Positions 33,355 through 41,814 of a DNA stretch of 64,000 nucleotides are shown here, piece by piece (within the stretch, counting starts at the first letter, position 1; every line of letters starts with the position of its first letter). The stretch covers positions 2,728,001 through 2,792,000 of the forward strand of contig NZ_FNUC01000004.1 of the NCBI RefSeq assembly GCF_900106035.1. The letters run 5' to 3'. The notes beneath the pieces were generated by a model. The model was not told the origin of the DNA, did no database searches, and saw only the letters and a list, made by a program, of their open reading frames with translations. Source of the stretch: Jiangella alba (GTDB taxonomy: Bacteria; Actinomycetota; Actinomycetes; Jiangellales; Jiangellaceae). A program made the translations under genes and the position numbers.

Positions 33355-34340
33355 GCGTGTCGGCGGACGCCCGGGTCGAGGCCACCCCGGCCGGTCCCGC
33401 CGGCGGCCGGCCGGCGCCGGTGCTGTCGCGGCGACGGCGGCTGTGGCGCAACGTCGTGGCGCACCGGACGCTGTACCTGCTCCTGCTGCCGGGACTCGCG
33501 TGGGTGCTGGTCTACAAGTACGCGCCGATGTACGGGATCGTCGTCGCGTTCAAGGACTACAACATCGCCCAGGGCATGCTGGGCAGCCCGTGGGCCGATC
33601 CGTGGTGGAAGTACTTCGCGCAGTTCTTCGAGTCGCCGTACTTCGGCCAGCTCATGACGAACACCATCCTGATCTCGGTCTACAAGCTGTTCTGGGGCAC
33701 GGTCCCGCCGATGTTGGTGGCGCTGCTGTTCAACGAGTGCCGGGTCCGCTGGTTCCGGCGGTGGGTGCAGACGCTCAGCTACATGCCGCACTTCCTGTCG
33801 TGGGTGATCATCTACGGCGTCGCGGTGGCGCTGCTGTCGGAGAGCTCCGGCGTCCTCAACACGTTCCTCCGCGACAGTTTCGACACCACGATCCCGTTCC
33901 TGACCTCGACCGACTGGTTCCGGACCGTCCTCGTCGTCTCCGACATCTGGAAGGACATCGGCTGGGGCGCGATCATCTACCTGGCGGCGATGGTGGGCAT
34001 CGACCCGTCGTACTACGAGGCCGCCCGGGTCGACGGCGCCAGCCGGCTGCGGATGATCTGGCACATCACGCTGCCCGGCATCAGGACGGTGATCATCCTG
34101 CTGCTGGTGCTGCGGATCGGGAACATCCTCGACGCCGGCTTCGACCACGTGCTGGTCTTCTACAACGTGCAGGTCTACCCGGTCGGCGACATCATCGACA
34201 CCTGGGTCTACCGGGCCGGCCTCCAGGACCTCAACTACAGCCTCGCGGCCGCCGTCGGCGTCTTCAAGTCGCTGATCGGGCTGGTGCTGATCGTCGGGGC
34301 CAATCGACTCGCTCGACGCTGGGACGGACAGATATGGTGA
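33351..34340 (+). CDS. ABC importer permease, LplB type
   Basis: This 329-residue inner-membrane permease has LPGLAWVLVYKYAPMYGIVVAFKDYNI typical of LplB/YtcP partners (described in parts) and six helices. The coupling EAA motif is YEAARVDGASRLRMIWHITLPGI. It should pair with the next permease to import an oligosaccharide or sugar acid bound by the lipoprotein at 31223. The ATG overlaps the YesL-like gene (ATGA). No ATPase gene is present in this operon. Confidence 0.92.
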   Translation: MSVSADARVEATPAGPAGGRPAPVLSRRRRLWRNVVAHRTLYLLLLPGLAWVLVYKYAPMYGIVVAFKDYNIAQGMLGSPWADPWWKYFAQFFESPYFGQLMTNTILISVYKLFWGTVPPMLVALLFNECRVRWFRRWVQTLSYMPHFLSWVIIYGVAVALLSESSGVLNTFLRDSFDTTIPFLTSTDWFRTVLVVSDIWKDIGWGAIIYLAAMVGIDPSYYEAARVDGASRLRMIWHITLPGIRTVIILLLVLRIGNILDAGFDHVLVFYNVQVYPVGDIIDTWVYRAGLQDLNYSLAAAVGVFKSLIGLVLIVGANRLARRWDGQIW

Positions 34341-35191
34341 CCGGCCGCGAAGACAAGGTGATCAACGCGATCGTCTACATCGGCCTCACTCTCGTGGCTC
34401 TGGCCGCGGTGGTGCCGATCCTCATCGTCGTGTCGGCCTCCTTCACGCCCTATGCCGAGTTGCTGAAGAACGGCGGGTACGTGCTGTTCCCGCGGTCGTT
34501 CACCGTCGACGCGTACACGTACCTGTGGGAGGACTCGCGCATGCCGCGCGCGTTCGCCGTCACGGTCTTCATCACGGTGGTCGGCACGGCGCTGAACCTG
34601 CTGCTCACGACGTTCCTCGCCTATCCGCTCAGCCAGCGCCGGCTGCCGGGACGCAGCATCCTGCTCATGGGCCTGCTGATGACCACGCTGTTCTCGGCCG
34701 GCATCATCCCGACCTACCTGGTGGTCAAGGCGACCGGGCTGCTCGACACCGTGTGGGCGCTGATCATCCCGTCGGCCGTGAGCGTCTTCAACGTGCTGGT
34801 GATGATGACGTTCTTCCGGGGGCTGCCGACGGAGCTGTTCGAGTCGGCCCGCCTCGACGGCGCCGGGGAGCTGCGCACGCTGCTGCAGATCGTCGTGCCG
34901 CTGTCGGCGCCGGTGCTCATGACGATCGGGCTGTTCTACGGCGTGGCGAACTGGAACACCTTCCTCAACGCGGTGCTGTACGTCCGCGACCCGGACCTGC
35001 TGCCGCTGCAGGTGGTGGTGCGGGACCTGCTGGTTCAGAGCGTCGCCATGGACGACCCCGACGCCGTCGTGCCGACTGTCACCGTGCGGATGGCGGCGGT
35101 CGTCGTCGCGGCCGTGCCGATGATCGTGGTCTATCCGTTCGTGCAGAAGTACTTCCAGAAGGGTGTTCTGCTCGGATCGATCAAGGGCTGA
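34334..35191 (+). CDS. ABC importer permease, LplC type
   Basis: This 285-residue permease has six helices, a periplasmic segment YAELLKNGGYVLFPRSFTVDAY and the EAA loop FESARLDGAGELRTLLQIVVPLSAP. It ends VYPFVQKYFQKGVLLGSIKG, the usual LplC C-terminus. The ATG at 34334 overlaps the previous gene by seven bases. The complex must borrow a general ATPase (MsmX-like) encoded elsewhere. Confidence 0.92.
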   Translation: MVTGREDKVINAIVYIGLTLVALAAVVPILIVVSASFTPYAELLKNGGYVLFPRSFTVDAYTYLWEDSRMPRAFAVTVFITVVGTALNLLLTTFLAYPLSQRRLPGRSILLMGLLMTTLFSAGIIPTYLVVKATGLLDTVWALIIPSAVSVFNVLVMMTFFRGLPTELFESARLDGAGELRTLLQIVVPLSAPVLMTIGLFYGVANWNTFLNAVLYVRDPDLLPLQVVVRDLLVQSVAMDDPDAVVPTVTVRMAAVVVAAVPMIVVYPFVQKYFQKGVLLGSIKG

Positions 35192-35194
35192 CGG

Positions 35195-36178
35195 GTGGAG
35201 CTCGGCCCCGGGCGGCGCCCGGACCTCTGGAGCGGGACGGTGGCGTGGACGCCGGACGGTGGGCGCTGGCAGCCCTGGCGGCTGCCGCCGGAGGAGGAGC
35301 CCTACGTCTACGCGCCCGGGTTGTACCAGCAGGCCAGGATCCCGGCCGGCGTGCGCTTCGCCGCGTCGGTCCGGGCCCGCCGGCTCGAGTTCGAGCTGGT
35401 CGGCGCCGAGGCCGGGTGCGGGCCGGCCGACGTGCTGCTGGACGGGCGGCTGACGGCCCGGCAGCAGGTCGAGGCCCGGACGCTGCTGTGCGTGGACCTG
35501 CCGTCGCGACCCACGCGAGTCGAGGTGTGGCTGCCGCATCGTGGCCGGTTGCTGGTCGGACCCGTCCGGGCGGCCGGGCTCGCCGCGGCCGCACCGTTGC
35601 CGGCGGCTCGTCGCTGGGTGGCGTACGGCAGCTCGATCACGCAGTGCGCGGCCAGCGAGGGACCATCGCAGACCTGGCCGGCCCTGGTCGCCCGGGAGCT
35701 CGGCTGGGATCTCACCTGCCTGGGGTTCGGGGCCGAGTGCCATCTCGACCCGGTCGTGCCCCGAGCCATCGCGGCGTCCGCCCCGGACGTCGTGTGCCTG
35801 TGTCTGGGCATCAACGTCTACGGCCGGGCCAGCTTCTCCGCGCGCACCTGGCCGGGGCAGGTGGCCGGCGTGGTCCGCCACCTCCGCGCGGCACTGCCCG
35901 ACGCCGAGCTCGTCGTCGGCTCGCCGATCTCCTGTCCCGCGCGCGAGTCGACGCCGAACGGCGCCGGTCTCACCCTCGCCGGCCTCCGCGACGACGTGCA
36001 CCGGGTGGCCGCGGACCTCCGCTCTCGCGGCGACCGCCGTGTGCACGTGCTCGACGGACGCTCCCTGCTCGGCCCGGACGACGTCCACCTGCTGCACGAC
36101 GGGCTGCATCCGAGCGCCGACGGCTACCGCATGATGGCCGCGCGGATGAGGACCTACCTCGCGACGCTCCTGGCCTGA
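35195..36178 (+). CDS. SGNH/GDSL family esterase
   Basis: This 327-residue hydrolase has an N-terminal beta-sandwich (residues 1-135, FELVGAEAGCGPADVLLDG) and an SGNH domain: nucleophile motif YGSSITQ with Ser147, LGFGAECHLDP (Gly block), CLGINVYGR (Asn block) and HDGLHPSADGY (Asp-x-x-His). Two-domain enzymes of this form are often carbohydrate deacetylases, so removing O-acetyl groups from the imported sugar is a reasonable inference. There is no signal peptide, so it acts in the cytosol. The GTG is four bases after the LplC-type stop. Confidence 0.87.
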   Translation: MELGPGRRPDLWSGTVAWTPDGGRWQPWRLPPEEEPYVYAPGLYQQARIPAGVRFAASVRARRLEFELVGAEAGCGPADVLLDGRLTARQQVEARTLLCVDLPSRPTRVEVWLPHRGRLLVGPVRAAGLAAAAPLPAARRWVAYGSSITQCAASEGPSQTWPALVARELGWDLTCLGFGAECHLDPVVPRAIAASAPDVVCLCLGINVYGRASFSARTWPGQVAGVVRHLRAALPDAELVVGSPISCPARESTPNGAGLTLAGLRDDVHRVAADLRSRGDRRVHVLDGRSLLGPDDVHLLHDGLHPSADGYRMMAARMRTYLATLLA

Positions 36179-36270
36179 CGTGTGCCGCGGCCTTCCCCGG
36201 GAGGTCGTCCGCCGGCCGGCGCGTTCGAGATGACGTCTGCCGTTCGCCGTCTCGTCACCGTGCACCCCTT

Positions 36271-36287
36271 GCGGAATCAGATTCCGC
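36271..36287. promoter_or_regulatory. 17-bp perfect palindrome upstream of the RpiR gene
   Basis: GCGGAATCAGATTCCGC is a perfect inverted repeat around one central base. It is one of two such sites; their centres are 30 bp apart, close to three helical turns. It is a likely operator for the RpiR regulator that follows. Confidence 0.7.
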
Positions 36288-36301
36288 CTGCAATCCTCAT
36301 C

Positions 36302-36316
36302 CGGAACATTGTTCCG
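36302..36316. promoter_or_regulatory. 15-bp perfect palindrome upstream of the RpiR gene
   Basis: CGGAACATTGTTCCG shares the GGAA-N5-TTCC form of the neighbouring palindrome and is 23 bases before the ATG at 36340. Binding here would block transcription or initiation of the nucleoside operon. Confidence 0.7.
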
Positions 36317-36339
36317 TCCGAGGATGAGCAGAGGAACCG

Positions 36340-37215
36340 ATGACTCACGACAGGTCCACCCCGCGGGGCGACGCCGGCGTCGTCTCCGAACGGGTGCGTG
36401 CTCAGCTCCCGTCGCTGCCCACCGCCGAGGCACGGGTGGTCAACGCCCTCCTGGCCAGCGGATCCGAGGCCATCCACCTGACCGTCTCGGACGTGGCCGA
36501 GTCCGCGGGCGTCGGCGTCGGCACCGTGGTGCGGGCGTGCAAGTCGGTGGGCTTCAAGGGCTTCCAGGACGCCAAGATCGCGCTCGCGCAGGACCGCATC
36601 CAGGTGGGGACGCCGGTGCAGGAGGGCGTGGACGCCTCCGACGCGCCCGGTGCGATCCTGCGCAAGCTCGCCGCCTCGACGGACGACGCGTTGCGCACCG
36701 CGCCCGGAACCGTCGACGCCGAGGCGCTCGAGCGCGCGGTCGAGCTCCTGGACGGGGCGCGGCGGATCCTGTTCCTCGCCGTGGGCACCAGCGCGCCCCT
36801 GGCGCAGGACGCCTCGTACCGGCTCGTCACGATCGGATTCGACTCGGCCGCACCCGTCGACGTCCACACCCAGCACGTGCAGTCCCGGCTGCTGCGCCCC
36901 GACGACGTCGCCGTCGTCGTCTCGCACACCGGATCGACCACCGAGACCATCGCGGCCGCCCGCGCGGCGCGCGAGGCCGGCGCCTCCGTCATCGCGATCA
37001 CCAGCTTCTCCACCAGTCCGCTGACCGAGCTGGCGACCGTCTCCCTGGTCGCCGGCAGCCGCGAGACGGAGTTCAGGGTCGAGGCGATGACCAGCCGGTT
37101 CGTCCACCTGCTCATCCTCGACGGCCTGTACGTGTCGCTGTACCTCAGGAACGCCGAACGCTCGAAGGCGGCTCAGGCGCTGATGGCCGACGCGCTCGCC
37201 GAGCACCGCTTCTGA
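36340..37215 (+). CDS. RpiR/MurR family regulator with SIS domain
   Basis: This 291-residue regulator has an N-terminal HTH (LTVSDVAESAGVGVGTVVRACKSVGFKGFQD, in parts) and a SIS phosphosugar-binding domain: RRILFLAVGTSAPLAQDASYRL, VVSHTGSTTETIAAARAAREAG and VIAITSFSTSPL. SIS regulators answer to phosphorylated sugars, here plausibly ribose- or deoxyribose-phosphate made by the operon's phosphorylase. It is the first gene of the nucleoside operon and probably represses it through the two palindromes upstream. Confidence 0.9.
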   Translation: MTHDRSTPRGDAGVVSERVRAQLPSLPTAEARVVNALLASGSEAIHLTVSDVAESAGVGVGTVVRACKSVGFKGFQDAKIALAQDRIQVGTPVQEGVDASDAPGAILRKLAASTDDALRTAPGTVDAEALERAVELLDGARRILFLAVGTSAPLAQDASYRLVTIGFDSAAPVDVHTQHVQSRLLRPDDVAVVVSHTGSTTETIAAARAAREAGASVIAITSFSTSPLTELATVSLVAGSRETEFRVEAMTSRFVHLLILDGLYVSLYLRNAERSKAAQALMADALAEHRF

Positions 37216-37245
37216 CTGGCACCACCTTTCAGCATGGAGGAGACC

Positions 37246-38253
37246 ATGAACACGACTCGCACCCGCGCCGCGGTGACCGCCAGCCTTCTGGCGGTGACGT
37301 CCGTGGTGGCGTCCTGCTCGGCGGCGGACGGCACGAGCTCGTCGGCGGATGCGTGCGGCTACGCCTTCGTCATGCAGGACCCGATGACCGGCAGCACCGC
37401 CGAGCAGACCATCAAGCGCGGGCTCGACCGCGCGGCGGACGAACTGGGCGTCGAGATCGACGTCACCGACGGCACCGGCATCGCCGGCGTCGCGGACAAC
37501 CTCCGGGCGGCGGCGGCCAAGGGCTGCTACGACGCCATCGGCGTCCCGTTCTTCGCCAACGGCGACGCCGTCACCCAGGTGGCGGCCGAGTATCCCGACC
37601 AGGCCTTCTACATCGCCGGCGGCATCGCCAGCGGCCCCAACGTCACCTCGTTCAACGCGGCGAACGAGGAGGGCACCTACGTCGCCGGAGCGATGGCGGC
37701 GGCCATGACCGAGTCGGGGACCATCGGTGTCATCATCGGCGACGAGTCGCCGACCCTGCTCCGCTACAGCGACGGCTTCGCCGCGGGCGCGGCGAGTGTC
37801 GATCCGTCCGTCGAGGTCATCACCACCGCCGTCGGGTCGTTCACCGACCCGGCCAAGGCCGGCTCCATTGCGACCAGCCAGGCATCGGCGGGCGCCGACG
37901 TCATCTACAGCGCCGCCGGCTCGAACCTGCAGGTCTACGCCCTCGGTGCGGAGAAGGAGTACCGCACGATCGCGTCGGACCTCACCGACTGGGCCACCGT
38001 CAGGGACACCCAGCCGGCGCTGGCCTTCATCGCCGCGCCGACCGAGGACAACCTCAACTTCGCCATCATCTCCGCGTACGCCGACGGCTCGGTCCCGGGC
38101 GGCGAGACCCGTGAGCTGGGGCTGAAGGACGACATTTTCGAGATCCCCTACGTCACCGGCCCGGCCAGCGACGACTTCGAGTTGCCGGCGGAGGTGGTCG
38201 AGGCCGGGACGACCGCCTACGACCACATCCTGTCCGGCGGCTCGGCCGGCTGA
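37246..38253 (+). CDS. BMP-family nucleoside-binding lipoprotein
   Basis: This 335-residue protein has a lipobox VVASC with Cys24 and the basic membrane protein (BMP/PnrA) fold: GYAFVMQDPMTGSTAEQTIKRGL, YDAIGVPFFANGDAVTQVAAEYPDQAFYIAGG and GADVIYSAAGSNLQVYAL, described in parts. PnrA-type proteins bind purine and pyrimidine nucleosides. GGAGG is five bases before the ATG at 37246. It is followed by the matching ATPase and two permeases, so it delivers ligand to that importer. Confidence 0.9.
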   Translation: MNTTRTRAAVTASLLAVTSVVASCSAADGTSSSADACGYAFVMQDPMTGSTAEQTIKRGLDRAADELGVEIDVTDGTGIAGVADNLRAAAAKGCYDAIGVPFFANGDAVTQVAAEYPDQAFYIAGGIASGPNVTSFNAANEEGTYVAGAMAAAMTESGTIGVIIGDESPTLLRYSDGFAAGAASVDPSVEVITTAVGSFTDPAKAGSIATSQASAGADVIYSAAGSNLQVYALGAEKEYRTIASDLTDWATVRDTQPALAFIAAPTEDNLNFAIISAYADGSVPGGETRELGLKDDIFEIPYVTGPASDDFELPAEVVEAGTTAYDHILSGGSAG

Positions 38254-39776
38254 TGACGCCGCAGGCGGCGGGCCCGCCGGTCCACGTCCGCGCCGCCGGA
38301 CTGGCGAAGTCGTTCGGCCCGGTGCGCGCCCTGCGGCGGGCCGACCTGACCGTGACGGCCGGCCGCATCTCGGCGCTGGTCGGTGAGAACGGCGCGGGCA
38401 AGAGCACGCTCATGCAGCTGATCTCGGGCGACCTCAGCCCGGACGCGGGTGCGCTCGACGTCGGCGTCCGGGTCGGCCTGGTGCGCCAGCAGCTGTCCAC
38501 CGTCGACGAGCTCTCGCTGCTGGAGAACATCGTGTTCGGCGCCGAGGACGCGGCCGGGACCGGCGCGTGGCCGGGCCGGCTGCTCGGCGGCATCAGCTGG
38601 AGCGCCCACAAGGAGGGCGTCCGCGACCTGATGGCCCGCACCGGCATCGTCGTGCCGCTGGCCAAGCCGGCCGCGGAGGTCCCGGTCGGCGTCCGCCAAC
38701 GCGTCGACATCCTCTCGGCGCTCTATCGAGGAGCCCGCTGCCTGCTGCTCGACGAACCCACCACCTACCTGACGCCGCGCGAGGTCGACACCCTGTTCGA
38801 GGTCATGCGCGATCTCGCCGCGGGCGGCATGAGCGTCGTGTTCATCAGCCACCGGTTGCGCGAGGTGGTGCAGCACTGCGACGAGGTCAACGTGCTGCGC
38901 CGGGGCGAGAGCGTGCTCCACCTCCCGGCGGCGCCGTTCGAGCTCGGGCGGATCGGCCGGGCCATGACGGGCGGTGACGACGCGGCCGGTGGCGAGGCGA
39001 CCGGCGCCGCGCGGCCGGCCGGCGCCCCACCAGGCGTGCCGGTGCTCGACGTCGGCGGACGGCTGAGCGTGCGGGCCGGCGAGATCGTCGGCATCGCCGG
39101 AGTCTCCGGCAACGGCCAGAACGAGCTCCTCGACACCATCGCCGGTCTGCAGCGCTCCGCGGCCCACCTGCCCCTGACGATCGACGGGCGGGAGGTGTCG
39201 AGGTGGTCGACGCGGGCCCGGCGCGCCGCAGGACTGCGCTTCATCCCGGAGAGCGTCAAGGAATCGGGCTCGGCGCCCGCCGCCAGCATCACCGACAACG
39301 TCATCTCCGCCGTCCCGCCGCCCGGCCTGCGCGGCCGCCTCGGCCTGCTGCGCCGGGGCAAGGCGGACCAGCTCGCCCGGTCGCTGGTGGAACGTGCCCG
39401 CGTGGTGGCGAGCAGCACCCGCCAGCCGGCGAGCGAACTCAGCGGCGGCAACCTCCAGCGGGTCGCGGTCGCACGTGAGCTCGGTGACGGCGCTCGCATC
39501 CTGCTGGCGCACGAGCCGACCCGAGGAGTCGACTTCGCCGGCGTCGCGCTCATCCATGCCCAGCTCCGGGAGTTCACCAGCCGGGGTGGCGCCGTGCTCC
39601 TGGTCACCTCCGACGTCGACGAACTGCTCGCGCTCAGCGACCGGGTGCACGTCATCGACCGTGGCCGGCTCGGCCGCGACTACGAGCGCGACGAGCTGAC
39701 CCTGGGGCGCCTCGGAGAACTCCTCGGCGGCCTCGGCCACGACGTCGCGGCGGCGCGGCACGAGGAGGTCCCATGA
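38253..39776 (+). CDS. ABC importer ATPase with two nucleotide-binding domains
   Basis: This 507-residue protein belongs to the NupO/YufO-like group. The first half has Walker A GENGAGKST, signature-like VPVGVRQRVDILSAL and Walker B CLLLDEPTTYLTP. The second half has a degenerate P-loop GVSGNGQNELLD, signature LSGGNLQRVAVAREL and Walker B ILLAHEPTRGVDF, the usual asymmetry of this family. The ATG shares one base with the previous stop (TGATG). Confidence 0.93.
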   Translation: MTPQAAGPPVHVRAAGLAKSFGPVRALRRADLTVTAGRISALVGENGAGKSTLMQLISGDLSPDAGALDVGVRVGLVRQQLSTVDELSLLENIVFGAEDAAGTGAWPGRLLGGISWSAHKEGVRDLMARTGIVVPLAKPAAEVPVGVRQRVDILSALYRGARCLLLDEPTTYLTPREVDTLFEVMRDLAAGGMSVVFISHRLREVVQHCDEVNVLRRGESVLHLPAAPFELGRIGRAMTGGDDAAGGEATGAARPAGAPPGVPVLDVGGRLSVRAGEIVGIAGVSGNGQNELLDTIAGLQRSAAHLPLTIDGREVSRWSTRARRAAGLRFIPESVKESGSAPAASITDNVISAVPPPGLRGRLGLLRRGKADQLARSLVERARVVASSTRQPASELSGGNLQRVAVARELGDGARILLAHEPTRGVDFAGVALIHAQLREFTSRGGAVLLVTSDVDELLALSDRVHVIDRGRLGRDYERDELTLGRLGELLGGLGHDVAAARHEEVP

Positions 39777-40876
39777 CCGGCGCACGACGAGCTCTGACGA
39801 TCGTCCTGGTCGCGGCGCTCGGGCTGGCGGTCGTCGCCGTCCTGCTCGCGGCGCTGCAGGGTGTCGACCAGGTGGCGCCCGGCTTCGCCTCGTTCTTCGC
39901 CGGAATCGGCGGGACCGACACCGCCCTGGCCTCGACCGCCCGGACCATGACGCCGATCCTTCTGATCGCGGTGTCGGCCAGTGTCTCGATCCGGGCCGGC
40001 CTGTTCGACGTCGGGCAGGTGGGGCAGTACGTCATCGGCGGCCTCGCCGCGGCCACCGCGGGCACGGTGCTGCCCGGCCCGGGCGTCGTGGTCGTCGTCG
40101 GGTCCCTGCTCATCGGTGCACTGGCCGGCGGGGCGTGGGCCTGCGCGATCGGCGGGCTGGCCGTGGCCACGCGGGTCCAGCTGGTCGTGCTCACCCTGAT
40201 CGCCAACTACTTCGCCGACGGCCTGGCCCGCTTCATCACCCGGACCACCCTGCAGGATCCGGACGCGCACAGCATCGTCGCGACCCGCACGATCCCGCAG
40301 GACGCGTGGCTCCCGGTGCTCGTGCCAAGGACGTCGCTGCACCTCGGCTTCGTCATCGCCATCGTCGTCACGGTCGTCGTGTGGGCGATCGTCCGGTACA
40401 CCGTCGCCGGGCACCGCCTCACGATGTACGGCCGGAACCCGAAGTTCGCGACGCTCGCCGGAGTCGATTCGCGTCGCTACCCGTTGACCGTGCTGCTCGG
40501 CAGCGGATCCATCACCGGCCTCGCCGGCGCCATCGAGGTCTTCGGCGTCTACCACCGCTTCCAGGACGGGACCCTCGGCGGGCCGAGCTCCGTCGCGTGG
40601 ACCGGCCTGACCGCGGCCATCCTGATCCCGAGCGGCCTGCTGATCATGCTTCCGGCCGCACTCTTCCTGGCCGGCCTCACCACCGGCCTGGCCGGTGTCC
40701 AGCGCGACATCGGCATCACCGCCGGGATGGGCACCCTCGTCCAGGGCGTGCTGATCGTCATCGCCGCCGTCGCGCTCACCAGGCAGGCGCCGCGCGCACG
40801 CGGCACGGACCGAGCGGCGCCCACGCCACCGCCGTCACCCGAACCGGCGATGAGCACGGCCAAGGGGGAATCCTGA
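39773..40876 (+). CDS. Nucleoside ABC importer permease 1
   Basis: This 367-residue BPD_transp_2-type permease has eight to ten helices, with MTPILLIAVSASVSIRAGLFDVGQVGQ near 65-90 and the cytoplasmic loop YTVAGHRLTMYGRNPKFATLAGVDS. The last 35 residues are a soluble Pro/Thr-rich tail. It corresponds to the NupP-like subunit. It overlaps the ATPase gene by four bases and the second permease by one. Confidence 0.92.
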   Translation: MTGARRALTIVLVAALGLAVVAVLLAALQGVDQVAPGFASFFAGIGGTDTALASTARTMTPILLIAVSASVSIRAGLFDVGQVGQYVIGGLAAATAGTVLPGPGVVVVVGSLLIGALAGGAWACAIGGLAVATRVQLVVLTLIANYFADGLARFITRTTLQDPDAHSIVATRTIPQDAWLPVLVPRTSLHLGFVIAIVVTVVVWAIVRYTVAGHRLTMYGRNPKFATLAGVDSRRYPLTVLLGSGSITGLAGAIEVFGVYHRFQDGTLGGPSSVAWTGLTAAILIPSGLLIMLPAALFLAGLTTGLAGVQRDIGITAGMGTLVQGVLIVIAAVALTRQAPRARGTDRAAPTPPPSPEPAMSTAKGES

Positions 40877-41814
40877 TGGGCTTCTGGTTCGGCACCGACC
40901 TGTGGCAGCTCACCCTTCAGGCCACGGCCGCACTGCTGTTCGTCTCGTTCGGCGTCTACCTGCCGATGCGCGCGGGCGTGCTCGTGCTCGGCGCGGAGGG
41001 GGCGATGCTCTTCGGCTGCTTCGGCGCCATCGCGGCGCAGGAACTGACCGGCGGCGGCGCGCCGGCCGGGTTGCTCGGCGCGGTCGTGGCCTCCACCTGT
41101 GCCAGCGCGCTCTTCGCCGCCGTCGCGATCAGCGGCGGGGTCAACCCGATCGTCACCGGCATCGCGCTGAACTTCATCGCCGTGGGCGGCACCTCGGTGC
41201 TGACGGCCGTGCTGTTCGCGGGCGAGGGAACCATCGTCACGCCCTCGCTCGAGCCGCTGCCCCGCATCGACCTGCCGCTCGTCGCGTCGGTGCCATGGCT
41301 CGGCGACGTGCTCAGCGGGCAGACCATCGTGCTCTACGCCGCCGTGCTCACCACCCCGCTGCTGACGCTGTGGCTGCACCGGACCCGCGGCGGGTTGACG
41401 ACGCGCGTGGTCGGCAGCGCGCCCGCGGTCGCCGTGGCCGCCGGGCGTTCCCCGGCCCGCACGCAATGGCTCGCCCTGGTCGTCGGCGGCGCGTTCGTCG
41501 GGCTCGGCGGCGCCCAGCTGGCCCTGGCCTCCGCGGCGCAGTTCTCGCCGGGCATGACCAACGCCCGCGGCTTCATCGCGCTGGCGCTGGTGCTGATCGC
41601 CGCGCAGCGGCCCTGGCTGCTGCTGCCGCTGGCCATCACGTTCGCCTACTTCGACACGCTCGGCTTCAACCTGCAGAACATCGGCCTGCCGACGGAGCTG
41701 TCCGGGGTGCTGCCGTACGTCGCCATCATCGCCATGCTGGCCGTCCCCAGCGTCGCTCGCCGGTTCCGGCCGGACACCGCGGCCGAGGCCGGGGAGAGCC
41801 GGGTGGTGGCGTGA
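40876..41814 (+). CDS. Nucleoside ABC importer permease 2
   Basis: This 312-residue permease of the NupQ-like kind starts MGFWFGTDLWQLTLQATAAL. The typical segment PMRAGVLVLGAEGAMLFG and the conserved GGVNPIVTGIALNFIAVG are visible, with ARGFIALALVLIAAQRPW near the end. With the ATPase and the first permease it forms a complete BMP-type nucleoside importer. Overlaps on both sides (TGATG, GTGA) imply coupled translation. Confidence 0.92.
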   Translation: MGFWFGTDLWQLTLQATAALLFVSFGVYLPMRAGVLVLGAEGAMLFGCFGAIAAQELTGGGAPAGLLGAVVASTCASALFAAVAISGGVNPIVTGIALNFIAVGGTSVLTAVLFAGEGTIVTPSLEPLPRIDLPLVASVPWLGDVLSGQTIVLYAAVLTTPLLTLWLHRTRGGLTTRVVGSAPAVAVAAGRSPARTQWLALVVGGAFVGLGGAQLALASAAQFSPGMTNARGFIALALVLIAAQRPWLLLPLAITFAYFDTLGFNLQNIGLPTELSGVLPYVAIIAMLAVPSVARRFRPDTAAEAGESRVVA

